A stretch of DNA of 30,064 bases from Thalassarchaeum sp002495735. GTDB lineage: Archaea; Thermoplasmatota; Poseidoniia; Poseidoniales; Thalassarchaeaceae. Shown here in pieces: positions 1-7,291 of the stretch (positions within the stretch are counted from its first letter, which is position 1; the number at the start of each line of letters is the position of its first letter). The translations under genes and the position numbers were made by a program. The notes beneath the pieces are model-generated. The model did no database searches, was not told the origin of the DNA, and was given only the letters and a program-made list of their open reading frames with translations. The stretch covers positions 1 to 30,064 of the forward strand of contig CALDRG010000006.1 of NCBI GenBank assembly GCA_937911265.1. The letters run 5' to 3'.

Positions 1-39
1 ACTCCAATAGCGGTAGCCTCCGGCAGGATCAACCGGATT
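1..39 (-). rRNA. rrs: 16S rRNA, 5' end only (partial)
   Basis: The reverse complement of the first bases reads ATCCGGTTGATCCTGCC followed by GGAGGCTACCGCTATTGGAG, the conserved 5' end of archaeal 16S rRNA (helix 1 and the central pseudoknot strand). The gene runs leftward out of the window, so only about 39 nt are present. The exact mature 5' base is inferred from the usual start near ATTCCGG; here the sequence is AATCCGG. The gene lies directly downstream of the ribosomal protein/secY operon and points the same way. Confidence 0.96.
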
Positions 40-72
40 TCGCGTGAGCGGAATCTCACTGATCCTTGCAGA

Positions 73-83
73 GTTATTTATCA
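73..83 (-). promoter_or_regulatory. Candidate TATA box for 16S, proximal
   Basis: The minus strand reads TGATAAATAAC, among the most AT-rich stretches of the spacer and a fair archaeal TATA box. With the usual 25-27 nt spacing, transcription would start near position 52, only about 13 nt before mature 16S. That is short for a processing stem, so a more distal promoter may be the main one. Confidence 0.35.
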
Positions 84-135
84 CAAGTTGTCACTAATTG
101 GTTAATTGGCGCAGATGCACTTCATTCATTGAAAT

Positions 136-147
136 GTAATTTATCTG
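136..147 (-). promoter_or_regulatory. Candidate TATA box for 16S, distal
   Basis: The minus strand reads CAGATAAATTAC, a second TATA-like element. It would place a start near position 115 and a leader of about 75 nt, more usual for an archaeal rRNA transcript. It lies just downstream of the CCCCC/GGGGG hairpin, which may help end readthrough from secY. Based on base composition and spacing only. Confidence 0.35.
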
Positions 148-156
148 CTTCTTGCA

Positions 157-172
157 CCCCCTGTATCGGGGG
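157..172 (-). repeat. GC-only hairpin between secY and 16S
   Basis: CCCCC and GGGGG arms enclose a six-base loop (GATACA on the minus strand). No U-tract follows, so it is not a classic terminator. It could be part of the 16S leader fold or a pause site for readthrough transcripts. Confidence 0.5.
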
Positions 173-185
173 CCAAGTCATAATT

Positions 186-220
186 GTGGTTAACCTCCTC
201 AACCACGAACTAGTTCGTGG
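186..220 (-). repeat. Overlapping alternative hairpins upstream of 16S
   Basis: Positions 203-220 form a perfect palindrome (CCACGAACTAGTTCGTGG; 7-bp stem, CTAG loop). On the minus strand its second arm runs into GTGGTT, which can instead pair with AACCAC further 3' (186-191) to form a 6-bp hairpin whose 9-nt loop is GAGGAGGTT. The two stems share the GTGG bases (203-206) and so exclude each other. The arrangement resembles a two-state RNA switch or attenuator, but no regulator or ligand can be inferred. Confidence 0.5.
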
Positions 221-383
221 CCGCACTTCCTCGGCGGCGCCATACCTGAAGGAGGATATCATCGCACTAGGTGCTCAATCTCCAACGCCGGTTTGACGCA
301 GCGTCCCGCCGACCGTCCTACGGTATTTCAACATGACGAGAGGGGCTGAGAGGGCATCGCAGAGCAGTATGGCGATTATCGAC

Positions 384-2306
384 TCAGTCGGCTCCGAAGA
401 ACTCGCGGAGAACAGGATGCATTTCCATGGCCTGCTCCTTCTGGATCTGCTCGTATGTTCGCAGGATTATGCCTACGGCTAGGAGCAGTCCGGTGCCAGT
501 TGCATTACCCACAGTCCCGAGCAGGTCAGCGCCGGATGCGAGTAGCCCGACGAAGGCACCAGAGAACAGAGTAACGGGTGGGATATAGCGCTGGAGGATA
601 CGTTCGAGGACGACGGGGTTCTTGCGGAATCCTGGAATCTGCATGCCGGTACGCTCAATCTGCTTGGCGACATCTTTGGCCCCCATGTTAGTGGTCTCAA
701 TCCAGAACTTTGCGAACACAGTAGAGCCGGCGGTCATGAAGAAGACGTATGTGAAGACGTGAATCATAATCTGGGGCAGACTATGACCGTAGGCGTCGCC
801 TGTTTGATTGAGCAGTGGCATCAGCCAGTCTCCTACTCCATTGACCATTGATGAGTACCATGCGAAGCCGTCAGTCGGAGTGGTAGCACCGGGCTCATAG
901 GCTCCGAACCAGTGTGCCCTGCTCCCCCATCCCTGACTACCTAATATCGGAACTGTGGAGAGCACTGGGTGGCTCCAGAAGAGAAGAGTGAACATGTTGA
1001 CGTTGGCTAGAAGAGCGGCCATCAGAATGACCGGTATGTTGCTCGCGTAGACAAGTCGAATCGGGTACTGCCCCCTGTGGCCGCGGACCTTGCCGTGGGT
1101 AAGTGGTAGTTCGAGCTTGCTAGATTCGGCGTACGCCACCACTAGGAAGACAAGAATCGAAGATGCGAGAGCAGCGACCGGATTGGCGTGATTTAGAAGC
1201 ATCAACTCGAAACCATTCTGAGACACTAGTTCGGAGTTGGTCGCAGTTCTCAGAGTGTAGAAGATCATTGGCAGAGCACCCGAAGGCGGGTTATCGATAC
1301 TCAGTGGAGAACCTTGGACTACAGGCAATGGAGACAGTGTTCCGACGAACGTCGACTGCGCAACACCTGCGGCAATGAACAGTGAAATACCGCTGCCGAT
1401 TCCCCACTTGCTGACCAACTCATCGAGCAGGAACACCAAGTATGAGCCGATGAACAGTTGCGAGACGATGATGGCGTTAGCCCATCCGAGTCCGTACTGC
1501 CCGATGATGCCCTCGCTCGGGTCAAGGAAGCCATAGACCTGGGGGATTGATTCGACAGGAATCATAAACAGGACGAGGAGCTTCTGGACACCTTGGTACA
1601 GTTGCTTGTCGCTCGAGTCCTGCAGGTCGAGTTGGATAATCTTGGCTCCAGCGAATAGCTGCATGATGATCGAGCCGGTAACGATGGGCCCTATCCCGAG
1701 ATGCATGATAGAACCGGAGGCGCCGGCCATGATGGCGCGGAACGACGAGAAGATGTCGAGTGTCGAGTCCGAGAGCCCGTAAATCATCACGTTGGTCATC
1801 ATGAAGTAGATGATGAGTACCAGAACGGTGGTCCACATCTTCTGGTTGAATCTGACGTGCCCCTCGGGCTTGGTGATGCTTGGGTAAACATCTACTAGTC
1901 TCGATAGTGCATACAATCTGCTTGACTCGGAACCAGAGTACAGCAAAATTGTCATGGCCCCGGAAGCCCCTAGACCTAGCAGAGCCACCCCGACCAGTAG
2001 ATATCCAACTGCAGCCGGGTCTATCCAGCCCCAATAGGCGAGACTGAGTACGAAGACGAGCCAGATTAGTCCCTTGAGAGACTTGCCCAGAAACGGGATT
2101 TCCCTGATATTCTCAGGGAGATCCCTCATAGTCGACCACATCACAAAGCCGACGTAAGGGAAGGAGATGAGGAACATCTTCAGAGCACGCGATTGCTCGT
2201 CGACCGAACCGTCGAGCAAGTCGTCTCTGAGCCAGTAGAACAGAGCGCCCCAGTAAATGATGGCCATGATGGCAAAGCCAATCGGTTTTGGTCGGCGCTC
2301 AACCAT
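384..2306 (-). CDS. secY: Protein translocase subunit SecY with extra N-terminal membrane domain
   Basis: SecY is the central channel of the Sec translocon in the cytoplasmic membrane. From about residue 125 the protein follows the archaeal SecY pattern: RLVDVYPSITKPEGHVRFNQ before TM1, SGSIMHLGIGPIVTGSIIMQ, KLLVLFMIP, and a C-terminal half with LPLTHGKVRGHRGQYPIRL and GAKDVAKQIERTGMQIPGFR. The total of 640 aa is well over the usual 430-500. The excess is mostly N-terminal: about four hydrophobic helices near residues 9-26, 43-59, 78-94 and 99-124 precede the core. The ATG at 2306 is preferred because GGAGTGA lies 5 nt upstream and overlaps the uL15 stop; an in-frame GTG lies seven codons earlier. 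It is the last gene of the ribosomal operon, as in other archaea. The function of the extra helices is unknown. Confidence 0.95.
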   Translation of the reverse strand: MVERRPKPIGFAIMAIIYWGALFYWLRDDLLDGSVDEQSRALKMFLISFPYVGFVMWSTMRDLPENIREIPFLGKSLKGLIWLVFVLSLAYWGWIDPAAVGYLLVGVALLGLGASGAMTILLYSGSESSRLYALSRLVDVYPSITKPEGHVRFNQKMWTTVLVLIIYFMMTNVMIYGLSDSTLDIFSSFRAIMAGASGSIMHLGIGPIVTGSIIMQLFAGAKIIQLDLQDSSDKQLYQGVQKLLVLFMIPVESIPQVYGFLDPSEGIIGQYGLGWANAIIVSQLFIGSYLVFLLDELVSKWGIGSGISLFIAAGVAQSTFVGTLSPLPVVQGSPLSIDNPPSGALPMIFYTLRTATNSELVSQNGFELMLLNHANPVAALASSILVFLVVAYAESSKLELPLTHGKVRGHRGQYPIRLVYASNIPVILMAALLANVNMFTLLFWSHPVLSTVPILGSQGWGSRAHWFGAYEPGATTPTDGFAWYSSMVNGVGDWLMPLLNQTGDAYGHSLPQIMIHVFTYVFFMTAGSTVFAKFWIETTNMGAKDVAKQIERTGMQIPGFRKNPVVLERILQRYIPPVTLFSGAFVGLLASGADLLGTVGNATGTGLLLAVGIILRTYEQIQKEQAMEMHPVLREFFGAD

Positions 2307-2311
2307 CGGGC

Positions 2312-2722
2312 TCACTCCTCTTCCCACTCGTCCCCGCCGACAGTGACGGATCCGCCGGCTGCCTCGACCTTCTCTATGGCGCGCGCGCTGGCCTCTGCGA
2401 CGGTGATGTGGATGGCGCGGTCGATTCGACCTTTGCCGAGGAGCTTGTCGTAACCCATCTCGCCGAGATTGATGGAATCGCCATCAGCGAGAGTTTGAAC
2501 TTCCTGCATGTTGATCGATATGTTCACGTTGCGCAGGCTAGGGTGGCGGTTGAAGCCGTGCATCCCCCAGTGTCCGGGCATGTACTTCAATCGGGTCATC
2601 AGTCTGTGCTTGTTGATTCCGGCGTTGCCGCGGCCGCCTCTCTTACCGGCACCCCGGCCAGCCTTCTTGCCACGGCCGTGGTAGCGGCTTCGACCTCGGA
2701 ACTTGTTTGTTCGTGAAACCAT
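2312..2722 (-). CDS. rpl15: Ribosomal protein uL15 (L15)
   Basis: Large-subunit protein that binds 23S rRNA domain II and the 5S region late in 50S assembly. The 136-aa chain opens with the very basic Gly/Arg-rich segment typical of archaeal L15 (YHGRGKKAGRGAGKRGGRGN) and ends with the globular L15 fold (ITVAEASARAIEKVEAAGGS). Length is normal for archaea. It sits between uL30 and secY; its stop overlaps the ribosome-binding region of secY, so the two are likely translationally coupled. The acidic WEEE tail is short. Confidence 0.97.
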   Translation of the reverse strand: MVSRTNKFRGRSRYHGRGKKAGRGAGKRGGRGNAGINKHRLMTRLKYMPGHWGMHGFNRHPSLRNVNISINMQEVQTLADGDSINLGEMGYDKLLGKGRIDRAIHITVAEASARAIEKVEAAGGSVTVGGDEWEEE

Positions 2723-2731
2723 GTTAATCCC

Positions 2732-3202
2732 TCAAATCATCCTTCCGACTAGGTCGGTTATTGCCTCGCCCCTGAAGCCCAGCGCGCCGCCTGCGACGTA
2801 GCTGCGCTTGATGCCGCCCCATCCCTTGGTGCCCCTCGGTGGGTGCAGTCGGAAGACGGGTTTCATTCCCTCAACATCGCTGGTTCGCGCATCGCCAGAT
2901 GCGATGGCTTTCGAAAGTGCCCCAATGGTCGAGAACTTGCTGCCGGACTTGATGACTGCATTGGTGACTGGTTTGTCGCCAATCATGCGACCTCGCTCTG
3001 AAATCAGGCTGGAAACTGTGTCTGCGTCGACCTCTCCCCAGGTCACGTAGTCCTTGGCCTTGTGCAGCATCCCGGCATAAGCTGGGGTGTCAGGTATCAG
3101 GACGGCGTGGTTGACCCTAGTCAGGTTGAGCATTGACATGGTGTCGCGAATCTTCGGCTTGACACCGCGATCGCTGCGAGCGCGGATTACTAAGAAAGTC
3201 AT
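2732..3202 (-). CDS. rpl30: Ribosomal protein uL30 (L30, archaeal long form)
   Basis: Large-subunit protein contacting 5S/23S rRNA. This is the 150-160-aa archaeal form rather than the 60-aa bacterial form: the N-terminal L30 fold is seen in VIRARSDRGVKPKIRDTMSM and LNLTRVNHAVLIPDTPAYAG, followed by the C-terminal extension with FRLHPPRGTKGWGGIKR. The start ATG overlaps the uS5 stop in an ATGA arrangement, indicating translational coupling. Confidence 0.97.
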   Translation of the reverse strand: MTFLVIRARSDRGVKPKIRDTMSMLNLTRVNHAVLIPDTPAYAGMLHKAKDYVTWGEVDADTVSSLISERGRMIGDKPVTNAVIKSGSKFSTIGALSKAIASGDARTSDVEGMKPVFRLHPPRGTKGWGGIKRSYVAGGALGFRGEAITDLVGRMI

Positions 3203-3999
3203 CTGATAGTCCTCCCTTCAGTAATGTTGAGTCGGAGACGATCTGCCTCAGTGATTCGAGTGCGGTTGAGTTCGACCAGTGCGTTGTATGTGGCGCGGGC
3301 GAAGTTGATGGTGGTGCGGGTTTGGCCGGAGGAGCGTGACCAGACGTCGGTGATGCCAGCGAGGTTGAGGACCCTGCGACCGTAGTCTCCGATGACCAGT
3401 CCCTTCCCTGCGGGTGCGGGCATGAGTGTGATTCGAGTGGAGCCAGAGTGGCCGGTCACCTTGAACGGGACGCTCGTGCCGGGGCCTTCTGAGGACTCCC
3501 ACGAACCATTGCCACGCATCACAGTGATGAGATTGAGCTTGGCCTTGTCGATAGACTTGCGGATGGTGCCCGCCACTTCCTTACCCTTGCAGACCGATAT
3601 TCCGACGTAACCGTCTCCATTGCCGACCGCGCACAGAACATTGAATCTCACTCTGCGACCCGAGTCAGTCATTCTCTGAATCATGTTGACTGAGAGTACG
3701 TCGTCAGTAAGATCAGGGAGGAGTGCGTCCACAATCTCGACCTCGCGTACCGGCAGACCGGTATCCAAGGCCTGCTCGTAGGTGTAGACCTGTCCGCTCG
3801 CAACCATGCGGCCGAGACGAGTGCGAGGCTCCCATGCCCTGAGTGCAGCCAATGGGTCGGGACCCCGGCGACGGCGATCGTTCTCCTTTTCCACCACGGG
3901 AGCTAGGGCCATGGCCAAGCCAGGAGCTAGGTTGGCTGGTTCCTCAGCAGGTTCTTCGGTAGGTTCCTCTGTGGGTTGCTCAACCATTTTTTCGCTCAT
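3199..3999 (-). CDS. rps5: Ribosomal protein uS5 (S5) with acidic N-terminal extension
   Basis: Small-subunit protein at the mRNA entry channel, important for decoding fidelity. The double-stranded-RNA-binding half is seen in TDSGRRVRFNVLCAVGNGDG and YVGISVCKGKEVAGTIRKSI; the C-terminal half holds LMPAPAGKGLVIGDYGRRVL and DVWSRSSGQTRTTINFARAT. At 266 aa it is longer than most archaeal S5. The excess is an N-terminal tail rich in Glu/Pro repeats (PTEEPTEEPAEEP, residues 9-21). The start ATG lies 1 nt after the uL18 stop codon. An internal start would remove the tail, but no better start is seen. Confidence 0.96.
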   Translation of the reverse strand: MSEKMVEQPTEEPTEEPAEEPANLAPGLAMALAPVVEKENDRRRRGPDPLAALRAWEPRTRLGRMVASGQVYTYEQALDTGLPVREVEIVDALLPDLTDDVLSVNMIQRMTDSGRRVRFNVLCAVGNGDGYVGISVCKGKEVAGTIRKSIDKAKLNLITVMRGNGSWESSEGPGTSVPFKVTGHSGSTRITLMPAPAGKGLVIGDYGRRVLNLAGITDVWSRSSGQTRTTINFARATYNALVELNRTRITEADRLRLNITEGRTIR

Positions 4000-4000
4000 A

Positions 4001-4507
4001 CTATGCCCCCTCTATCGCTTTCTTCGCCGCTTCGACCGCCGTAGCAATTGAATCGTCGATGTGAGTTCCATTGATTCTGTCATCATCCGGCAAAATGGAC
4101 TCGCCGTGCGGCACTTCCAATCCTGCGTCCACCATTCCCCTGAGGGCAGCGAATATGCGACTACCTGGAGATGATGCTGCAAGACCGATGTCGAGTATGG
4201 CGCTGTCGTGACCTGCGGCGATAGCCGACTTGGCCAGAGCGTATCCGGCGACGTAACAAGCCGGTACTGATTTTCTCGAAGCGCCAGCGGGCCAGCCGTA
4301 CTTGGCCAGCGTATTGCCGGTGACCGAGGCGAGGATGTTGTCACCATCCATCCTGAACTCGGCCAACTGGCAGGTCACCTGAGTGTTAGATACCCTGACA
4401 ACCGCCCTAGGCACGCCACCTCTGAGCATTCTCATGCGGCGCCTGTAGTCGGTTCTCCCGTTGCGTCGGCGCTTGAAGCGCAGCCTCTGGCTCTTTCCAT
4501 GGGCCAT
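4001..4507 (-). CDS. rpl18: Ribosomal protein uL18 (L18)
   Basis: 5S rRNA-binding large-subunit protein. The basic N-terminus (HGKSQRLRFKRRRNGRTDYR) and the core RMLRGGVPRAVVRVSNTQVT are characteristic of archaeal L18, as is the later SRIFAALRGMVDAGLEVPHG. The ATG at 4507 overlaps the eL19 stop (TGATG); a GTG codon immediately before it is a less likely start. About 168 aa, normal for archaea. Confidence 0.97.
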   Translation of the reverse strand: MAHGKSQRLRFKRRRNGRTDYRRRMRMLRGGVPRAVVRVSNTQVTCQLAEFRMDGDNILASVTGNTLAKYGWPAGASRKSVPACYVAGYALAKSAIAAGHDSAILDIGLAASSPGSRIFAALRGMVDAGLEVPHGESILPDDDRINGTHIDDSIATAVEAAKKAIEGA

Positions 4508-4983
4508 CACTCATCACCTCCCAAAGCTATGCCGTCGAGTTCGATGTTGGATCGCATGTGCGCGATTGATCTGTACGAACCTCCCTTCGACTTGCGGTAG
4601 TAGTAACGGTACTGAGACGGGTTCAACTCCTCACTGGAACGGAGGTCCTTGAGTTCCCTGCGCTGAGCCCGAATCAGACTCATCCAGCGCTGCTTCTTAG
4701 GATAGCGTGCGTTGGCACTGCCCTTGCGTGAGCCGTGCCCCTTGCGGCGGCCCTTCGACTTCTGAGTTGCAGTCTTGCGGGCTCGTACGCGGCTGGTCCC
4801 CTTGATTGGCTTGGCCTTGATCAGGCCCTCCTCAATGAGTTCGCGGATGTCGTCCTTCTGGACAGCGCTGGAAACCTCTTCGAGGTAGTCCGGATGGATC
4901 CAGACGCGGTGGACCCCTACTTCCCTGCCTTCCTTCCTCGAGAGTATCTGAGCGGCCATCCGCTTCTGGTTGGTAATCATCAT
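4507..4983 (-). CDS. rpl19e: Ribosomal protein eL19 (L19e)
   Basis: Archaeal/eukaryotic-specific large-subunit protein with no bacterial orthologue; it helps form the inter-subunit bridge near the 30S. Typical segments are QKRMAAQILSRKEGREVGVH, the helical VQKDDIRELIEEGLIKAKP, and the basic KSKGRRKGHGSRKGSANARY. At 158 aa it is normal in length. Its start overlaps the eL32 stop by four bases, and its presence confirms the archaeal origin of the operon. Confidence 0.97.
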   Translation of the reverse strand: MMITNQKRMAAQILSRKEGREVGVHRVWIHPDYLEEVSSAVQKDDIRELIEEGLIKAKPIKGTSRVRARKTATQKSKGRRKGHGSRKGSANARYPKKQRWMSLIRAQRRELKDLRSSEELNPSQYRYYYRKSKGGSYRSIAHMRSNIELDGIALGGDE

Positions 4984-5636
4984 TGCAAGTCCCCCTTGCG
5001 CTCGAAGCGCCTCCGGTTTAGCACCCTGAGGCCGAGGTCGTCGGCGCGGTCGTGAATCTGAGCCCGTTTCCTGTTGCCGACCCTTGAGCCAATACGGACT
5101 GCCTGACGCTCAGGGTCGATGCCGTCAAGATCCGCTGGCTTGTGGGCCATGACCTCTTCGAAGCCTGATGGGTGCAGGCCCCTGACTGAAGCAATCTTGC
5201 GGTATCCGACCCTAGCCATGGGGGAGCGGTACTTGCGGTTGACTCGTTGGCTGGACTGCATGCCCTTAGGCTTCCTCCAACCGGTCTTCGCGAGCCTTCT
5301 GTAACGGAACCATTCCTGCCTCCTGAATGCAGGCTGCTTCTTCTTCTGAGCTTTCAGCACCTCAATGTCAGCAATGGTAGAGTCGTCGAGAACTGGCTTC
5401 TGCCGGGCGACGTGGAAGTCGTCCCACTCGTCATCAAAGAAATCGTCATCGTCATCGTCATCGAAGTCGTCGTCCTCCCCCATCTCCTCCTCGGGGGCTT
5501 CTTCGGCTTCAGGAGTGTTGTCATCCTCGGCCAGTCTGGCAACCAACTCAGCCTTCTTGCCAGATACTGGCAACTCGCGCTCGCGCAGGAAGTCCTTGAG
5601 TTGGGCAACGGTGAATTCCTCGTAGTCCGTATCCAT
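4980..5636 (-). CDS. rpl32e: Ribosomal protein eL32 (L32e) with N-terminal SAP domain
   Basis: The C-terminal 125 residues are a normal eL32, a 23S rRNA-binding protein: FRYRRLAKTGWRKPKGMQSS, VGYRKIASVRGLHPSGFEEV and the Arg-rich end. In front lies a recognisable SAP motif (residues 6-36: FTVAQLKDFLRERELPVSGK followed by AELVARL), a helix-extended-helix fold that in other proteins binds nucleic acid. It is joined by a very acidic linker (residues 38-73, with a run of Asp). At 218 aa the protein is longer than a bare eL32. No in-frame stop or second ribosome-binding site separates the parts. The SAP assignment rests on the motif; its role in the ribosome is unknown. Confidence 0.95.
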   Translation of the reverse strand: MDTDYEEFTVAQLKDFLRERELPVSGKKAELVARLAEDDNTPEAEEAPEEEMGEDDDFDDDDDDDFFDDEWDDFHVARQKPVLDDSTIADIEVLKAQKKKQPAFRRQEWFRYRRLAKTGWRKPKGMQSSQRVNRKYRSPMARVGYRKIASVRGLHPSGFEEVMAHKPADLDGIDPERQAVRIGSRVGNRKRAQIHDRADDLGLRVLNRRRFERKGDLQ

Positions 5637-5640
5637 GTTA

Positions 5641-6192
5641 TCATGCTCCCTTCGAGACGATATAGATGCCGTCCTGGAATACTCGTCTGTCTCGCTTCTT
5701 GATCTTGCAAGCGCTCTCGATGTTAGCCGATGTCTGGCCGACTTTCTCGCGGTCAGCGCCTCTCACAACTACGTCGGTCTTGTTCTCCACTCTGACCTCC
5801 ACTTCGGCGGGACTCCACGGCAACTTGGCCACGCGAGGGACCTTTTCACCGAACAGGTTGTTGATTGTGAGTTGCTTGCCTTCTACCTTGAGGTTCATCG
5901 GGAAGTGACTGAACACTGCCTTGAGACGGTATTCGAAGCCCTCGTCGATGCCATGTGTCATGTTGCGCAGGTGCGCGGCCCAAGTACCGGCGATTGCCTT
6001 CTCGGAGCGACGTGGCAGATTGACGAATATCTCGAGTCCTCCCTCGACTTCCCTGACCTCCACCTTGGGGTGCCTGAACTCGCGTGATAGCGATTGGCCG
6101 TCCTTCGAGACGGTTACCGTATCTCCTTCGATGCTCGCACTAGCACCCTCTGGGAGTGCGATGGAATGCGATATGTGGTCTAGCTTCGGCAT
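5641..6192 (-). CDS. rpl6: Ribosomal protein uL6 (L6)
   Basis: Large-subunit protein near the sarcin-ricin loop and factor-binding site. The chain contains two L6 beta domains: HSIALPEGASASIEGDTVTV with SREFRHPKVEV, then VFSHFPMNLKVEGKQLTINN and LFGEKVPRVA. The C-terminal RRVFQDGIYIVSKGA is the usual archaeal ending. The ATG at 6192 follows a good ribosome-binding site (GGAGGGATTAGA); longer in-frame openings overlap uS8 and lack L6 similarity. 183 aa, as expected. Confidence 0.97.
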   Translation of the reverse strand: MPKLDHISHSIALPEGASASIEGDTVTVSKDGQSLSREFRHPKVEVREVEGGLEIFVNLPRRSEKAIAGTWAAHLRNMTHGIDEGFEYRLKAVFSHFPMNLKVEGKQLTINNLFGEKVPRVAKLPWSPAEVEVRVENKTDVVVRGADREKVGQTSANIESACKIKKRDRRVFQDGIYIVSKGA

Positions 6193-6205
6193 TCTAATCC
6201 CTCCT

Positions 6206-6595
6206 TCAAAAAATGTATGCGAGAAGTCGTCCGCCGACCCTCTCTTTCTTGGCTTCATAGTGGTTCATGACGCCTTGATTGGTAGTCAGAATAAGTAGGC
6301 CGAGGTCGCGAGCGGGTAGGTACCTCGACTCCCACTTATCGAAGTCGGACCGCTTGACGGAGTGCCTCGGCTTGATTACGCCGCAGCGGTTTATGGCTCC
6401 GATAAGCTCAACACGGAAAGAGCCGCCACGGCCGTTGTCTATCCTCTCGTACTCACCGATGTAATCGGAAGACTGCATGATGGACAACAGGTTGCCCAGC
6501 ATCTTGCTGGCCGGATTAACAGTCACTTCGTAGTGACCGGCTTGCTCGGCATTGAATATTCGCGTGAACGCATCACTTAGGGGGTCAAACTGCAT
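6206..6595 (-). CDS. rps8: Ribosomal protein uS8 (S8)
   Basis: Small-subunit protein that binds the central domain of 16S rRNA early in assembly. Recognisable segments are FDPLSDAFTRIFNAEQAGHY, NPASKMLGNLLSIMQSSDYI and RDLGLLILTTNQGVMNHYEA, with the normal archaeal length of about 129 aa. The ATG at 6595 is chosen because GAGGTG is spaced correctly before it; a GTG three codons upstream lies inside that ribosome-binding site. In several organisms S8 feeds back on its own operon mRNA; no such site was identified here. Confidence 0.97.
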   Translation of the reverse strand: MQFDPLSDAFTRIFNAEQAGHYEVTVNPASKMLGNLLSIMQSSDYIGEYERIDNGRGGSFRVELIGAINRCGVIKPRHSVKRSDFDKWESRYLPARDLGLLILTTNQGVMNHYEAKKERVGGRLLAYIF

Positions 6596-6605
6596 TTTTT
6601 TCACC

Positions 6606-6758
6606 TCACGAGTATTTCTTGAATCCTATTTCGGGGGCTACATCTCGGAAGCACTGCCTGCACAGCCTGAGGCCATGTCGGCGGATCATTCCCCGCTTGC
6701 GGCCGCAGCGTCGGCAGCCGTTAGAACGCCCTATCTCCTTACCGTGATCGCGCGCCAT
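6606..6758 (-). CDS. rps14: Ribosomal protein uS14, zinc-binding type (S14)
   Basis: This 50-aa gene encodes a small-subunit head protein. The translation opens MARDHGKEIGRSNGCRRCGR and keeps two CxxC pairs (C15/C18 and C33/C36) that form the zinc ribbon, followed by RDVAPEIGFKKYS, the standard archaeal ending. It lies 5 nt after the uL5 stop and 10 nt before the uS8 start, its canonical place in the spc operon. Confidence 0.96.
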   Translation of the reverse strand: MARDHGKEIGRSNGCRRCGRKRGMIRRHGLRLCRQCFRDVAPEIGFKKYS

Positions 6759-6763
6759 CCTTC

Positions 6764-7291
6764 TCACTCCTCCACTATCTCGAGTTCATAGGACTCTTGG
6801 AACCACTGCTTGCTCTCCTCACGGCCGACCCTGTGCGTGAGGCCGACCTTCGAGCTTCTCTGGCGGCGTCGCGAGACCCTGTGCCCGGGCCTCTCAAGAA
6901 CGATGTTCACATCCATTCCAAAGATGCCGATGTCTGGATCGTACTTCTGCTTCGGGAAGTCAGTGTAGTCCGAGATTCCGAAGGAGAGGTTGCCTTGAGT
7001 GTCGAAGTTGTAGGCTGGCAGAGTGTTCTGGCGGACCCAGAATGCATCCTTGAGGAACTTCTTGATTTCCTCCTCGCCACGGATGGTGACTTTGCATCCG
7101 ATTGGAGAACCTCTGCGTGTGCCGAGATCGCGGTTGGTCTGAGTAGCCAAGGTGCGCACGGGCTTCATGCCAGTGAGGACCTCGAGGACCCTTTCGGCGA
7201 GTTGCAGCCTCTGGCCTCCCTCGCCGACACCGATGTTGATGGTTACTTTGATGATGGACGGAACCAGCATGGCATTACCCTCCTTGCTCAT
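6764..7291 (-). CDS. rpl5: Ribosomal protein uL5 (L5)
   Basis: 5S rRNA-binding protein of the central protuberance that contacts P-site tRNA. Diagnostic segments are IIKVTINIGVGEGGQRLQLA, GMKPVRTLATQTNRDLGTRR, GSPIGCKVTIRG and FGISDYTDFPKQKYDPDIGI. Length (175 aa) is typical. It overlaps the eS4 stop (ATGA), implying coupled translation. Confidence 0.97.
   Translation of the reverse strand: MSKEGNAMLVPSIIKVTINIGVGEGGQRLQLAERVLEVLTGMKPVRTLATQTNRDLGTRRGSPIGCKVTIRGEEEIKKFLKDAFWVRQNTLPAYNFDTQGNLSFGISDYTDFPKQKYDPDIGIFGMDVNIVLERPGHRVSRRRQRSSKVGLTHRVGREESKQWFQESYELEIVEE

Larger units (their letters stand above)
40..383 (-). other. 16S leader / secY-16S spacer
   Basis: No credible gene is seen in these roughly 340 bases; the 76-codon frame on the plus strand has no family resemblance and runs against both flanking transcripts. 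Read on the minus strand the spacer holds a perfect 18-nt palindrome, an overlapping alternative hairpin, a GC-only hairpin with a CCCCC/GGGGG stem (157-172), two AT-rich TATA-like boxes and a small GTGAG/CTCAC stem-loop (44-59) just before the mature 16S 5' end. It probably contains the rRNA promoter and part of the 16S processing stem; the other half of that stem would lie beyond the window. Confidence 0.7.

Noticed and set aside
66..296. 76-codon open frame on the plus strand in the 16S leader
   Set aside because: It opposes both flanking transcripts, has no ribosome-binding site or family resemblance, and covers palindromic RNA elements.
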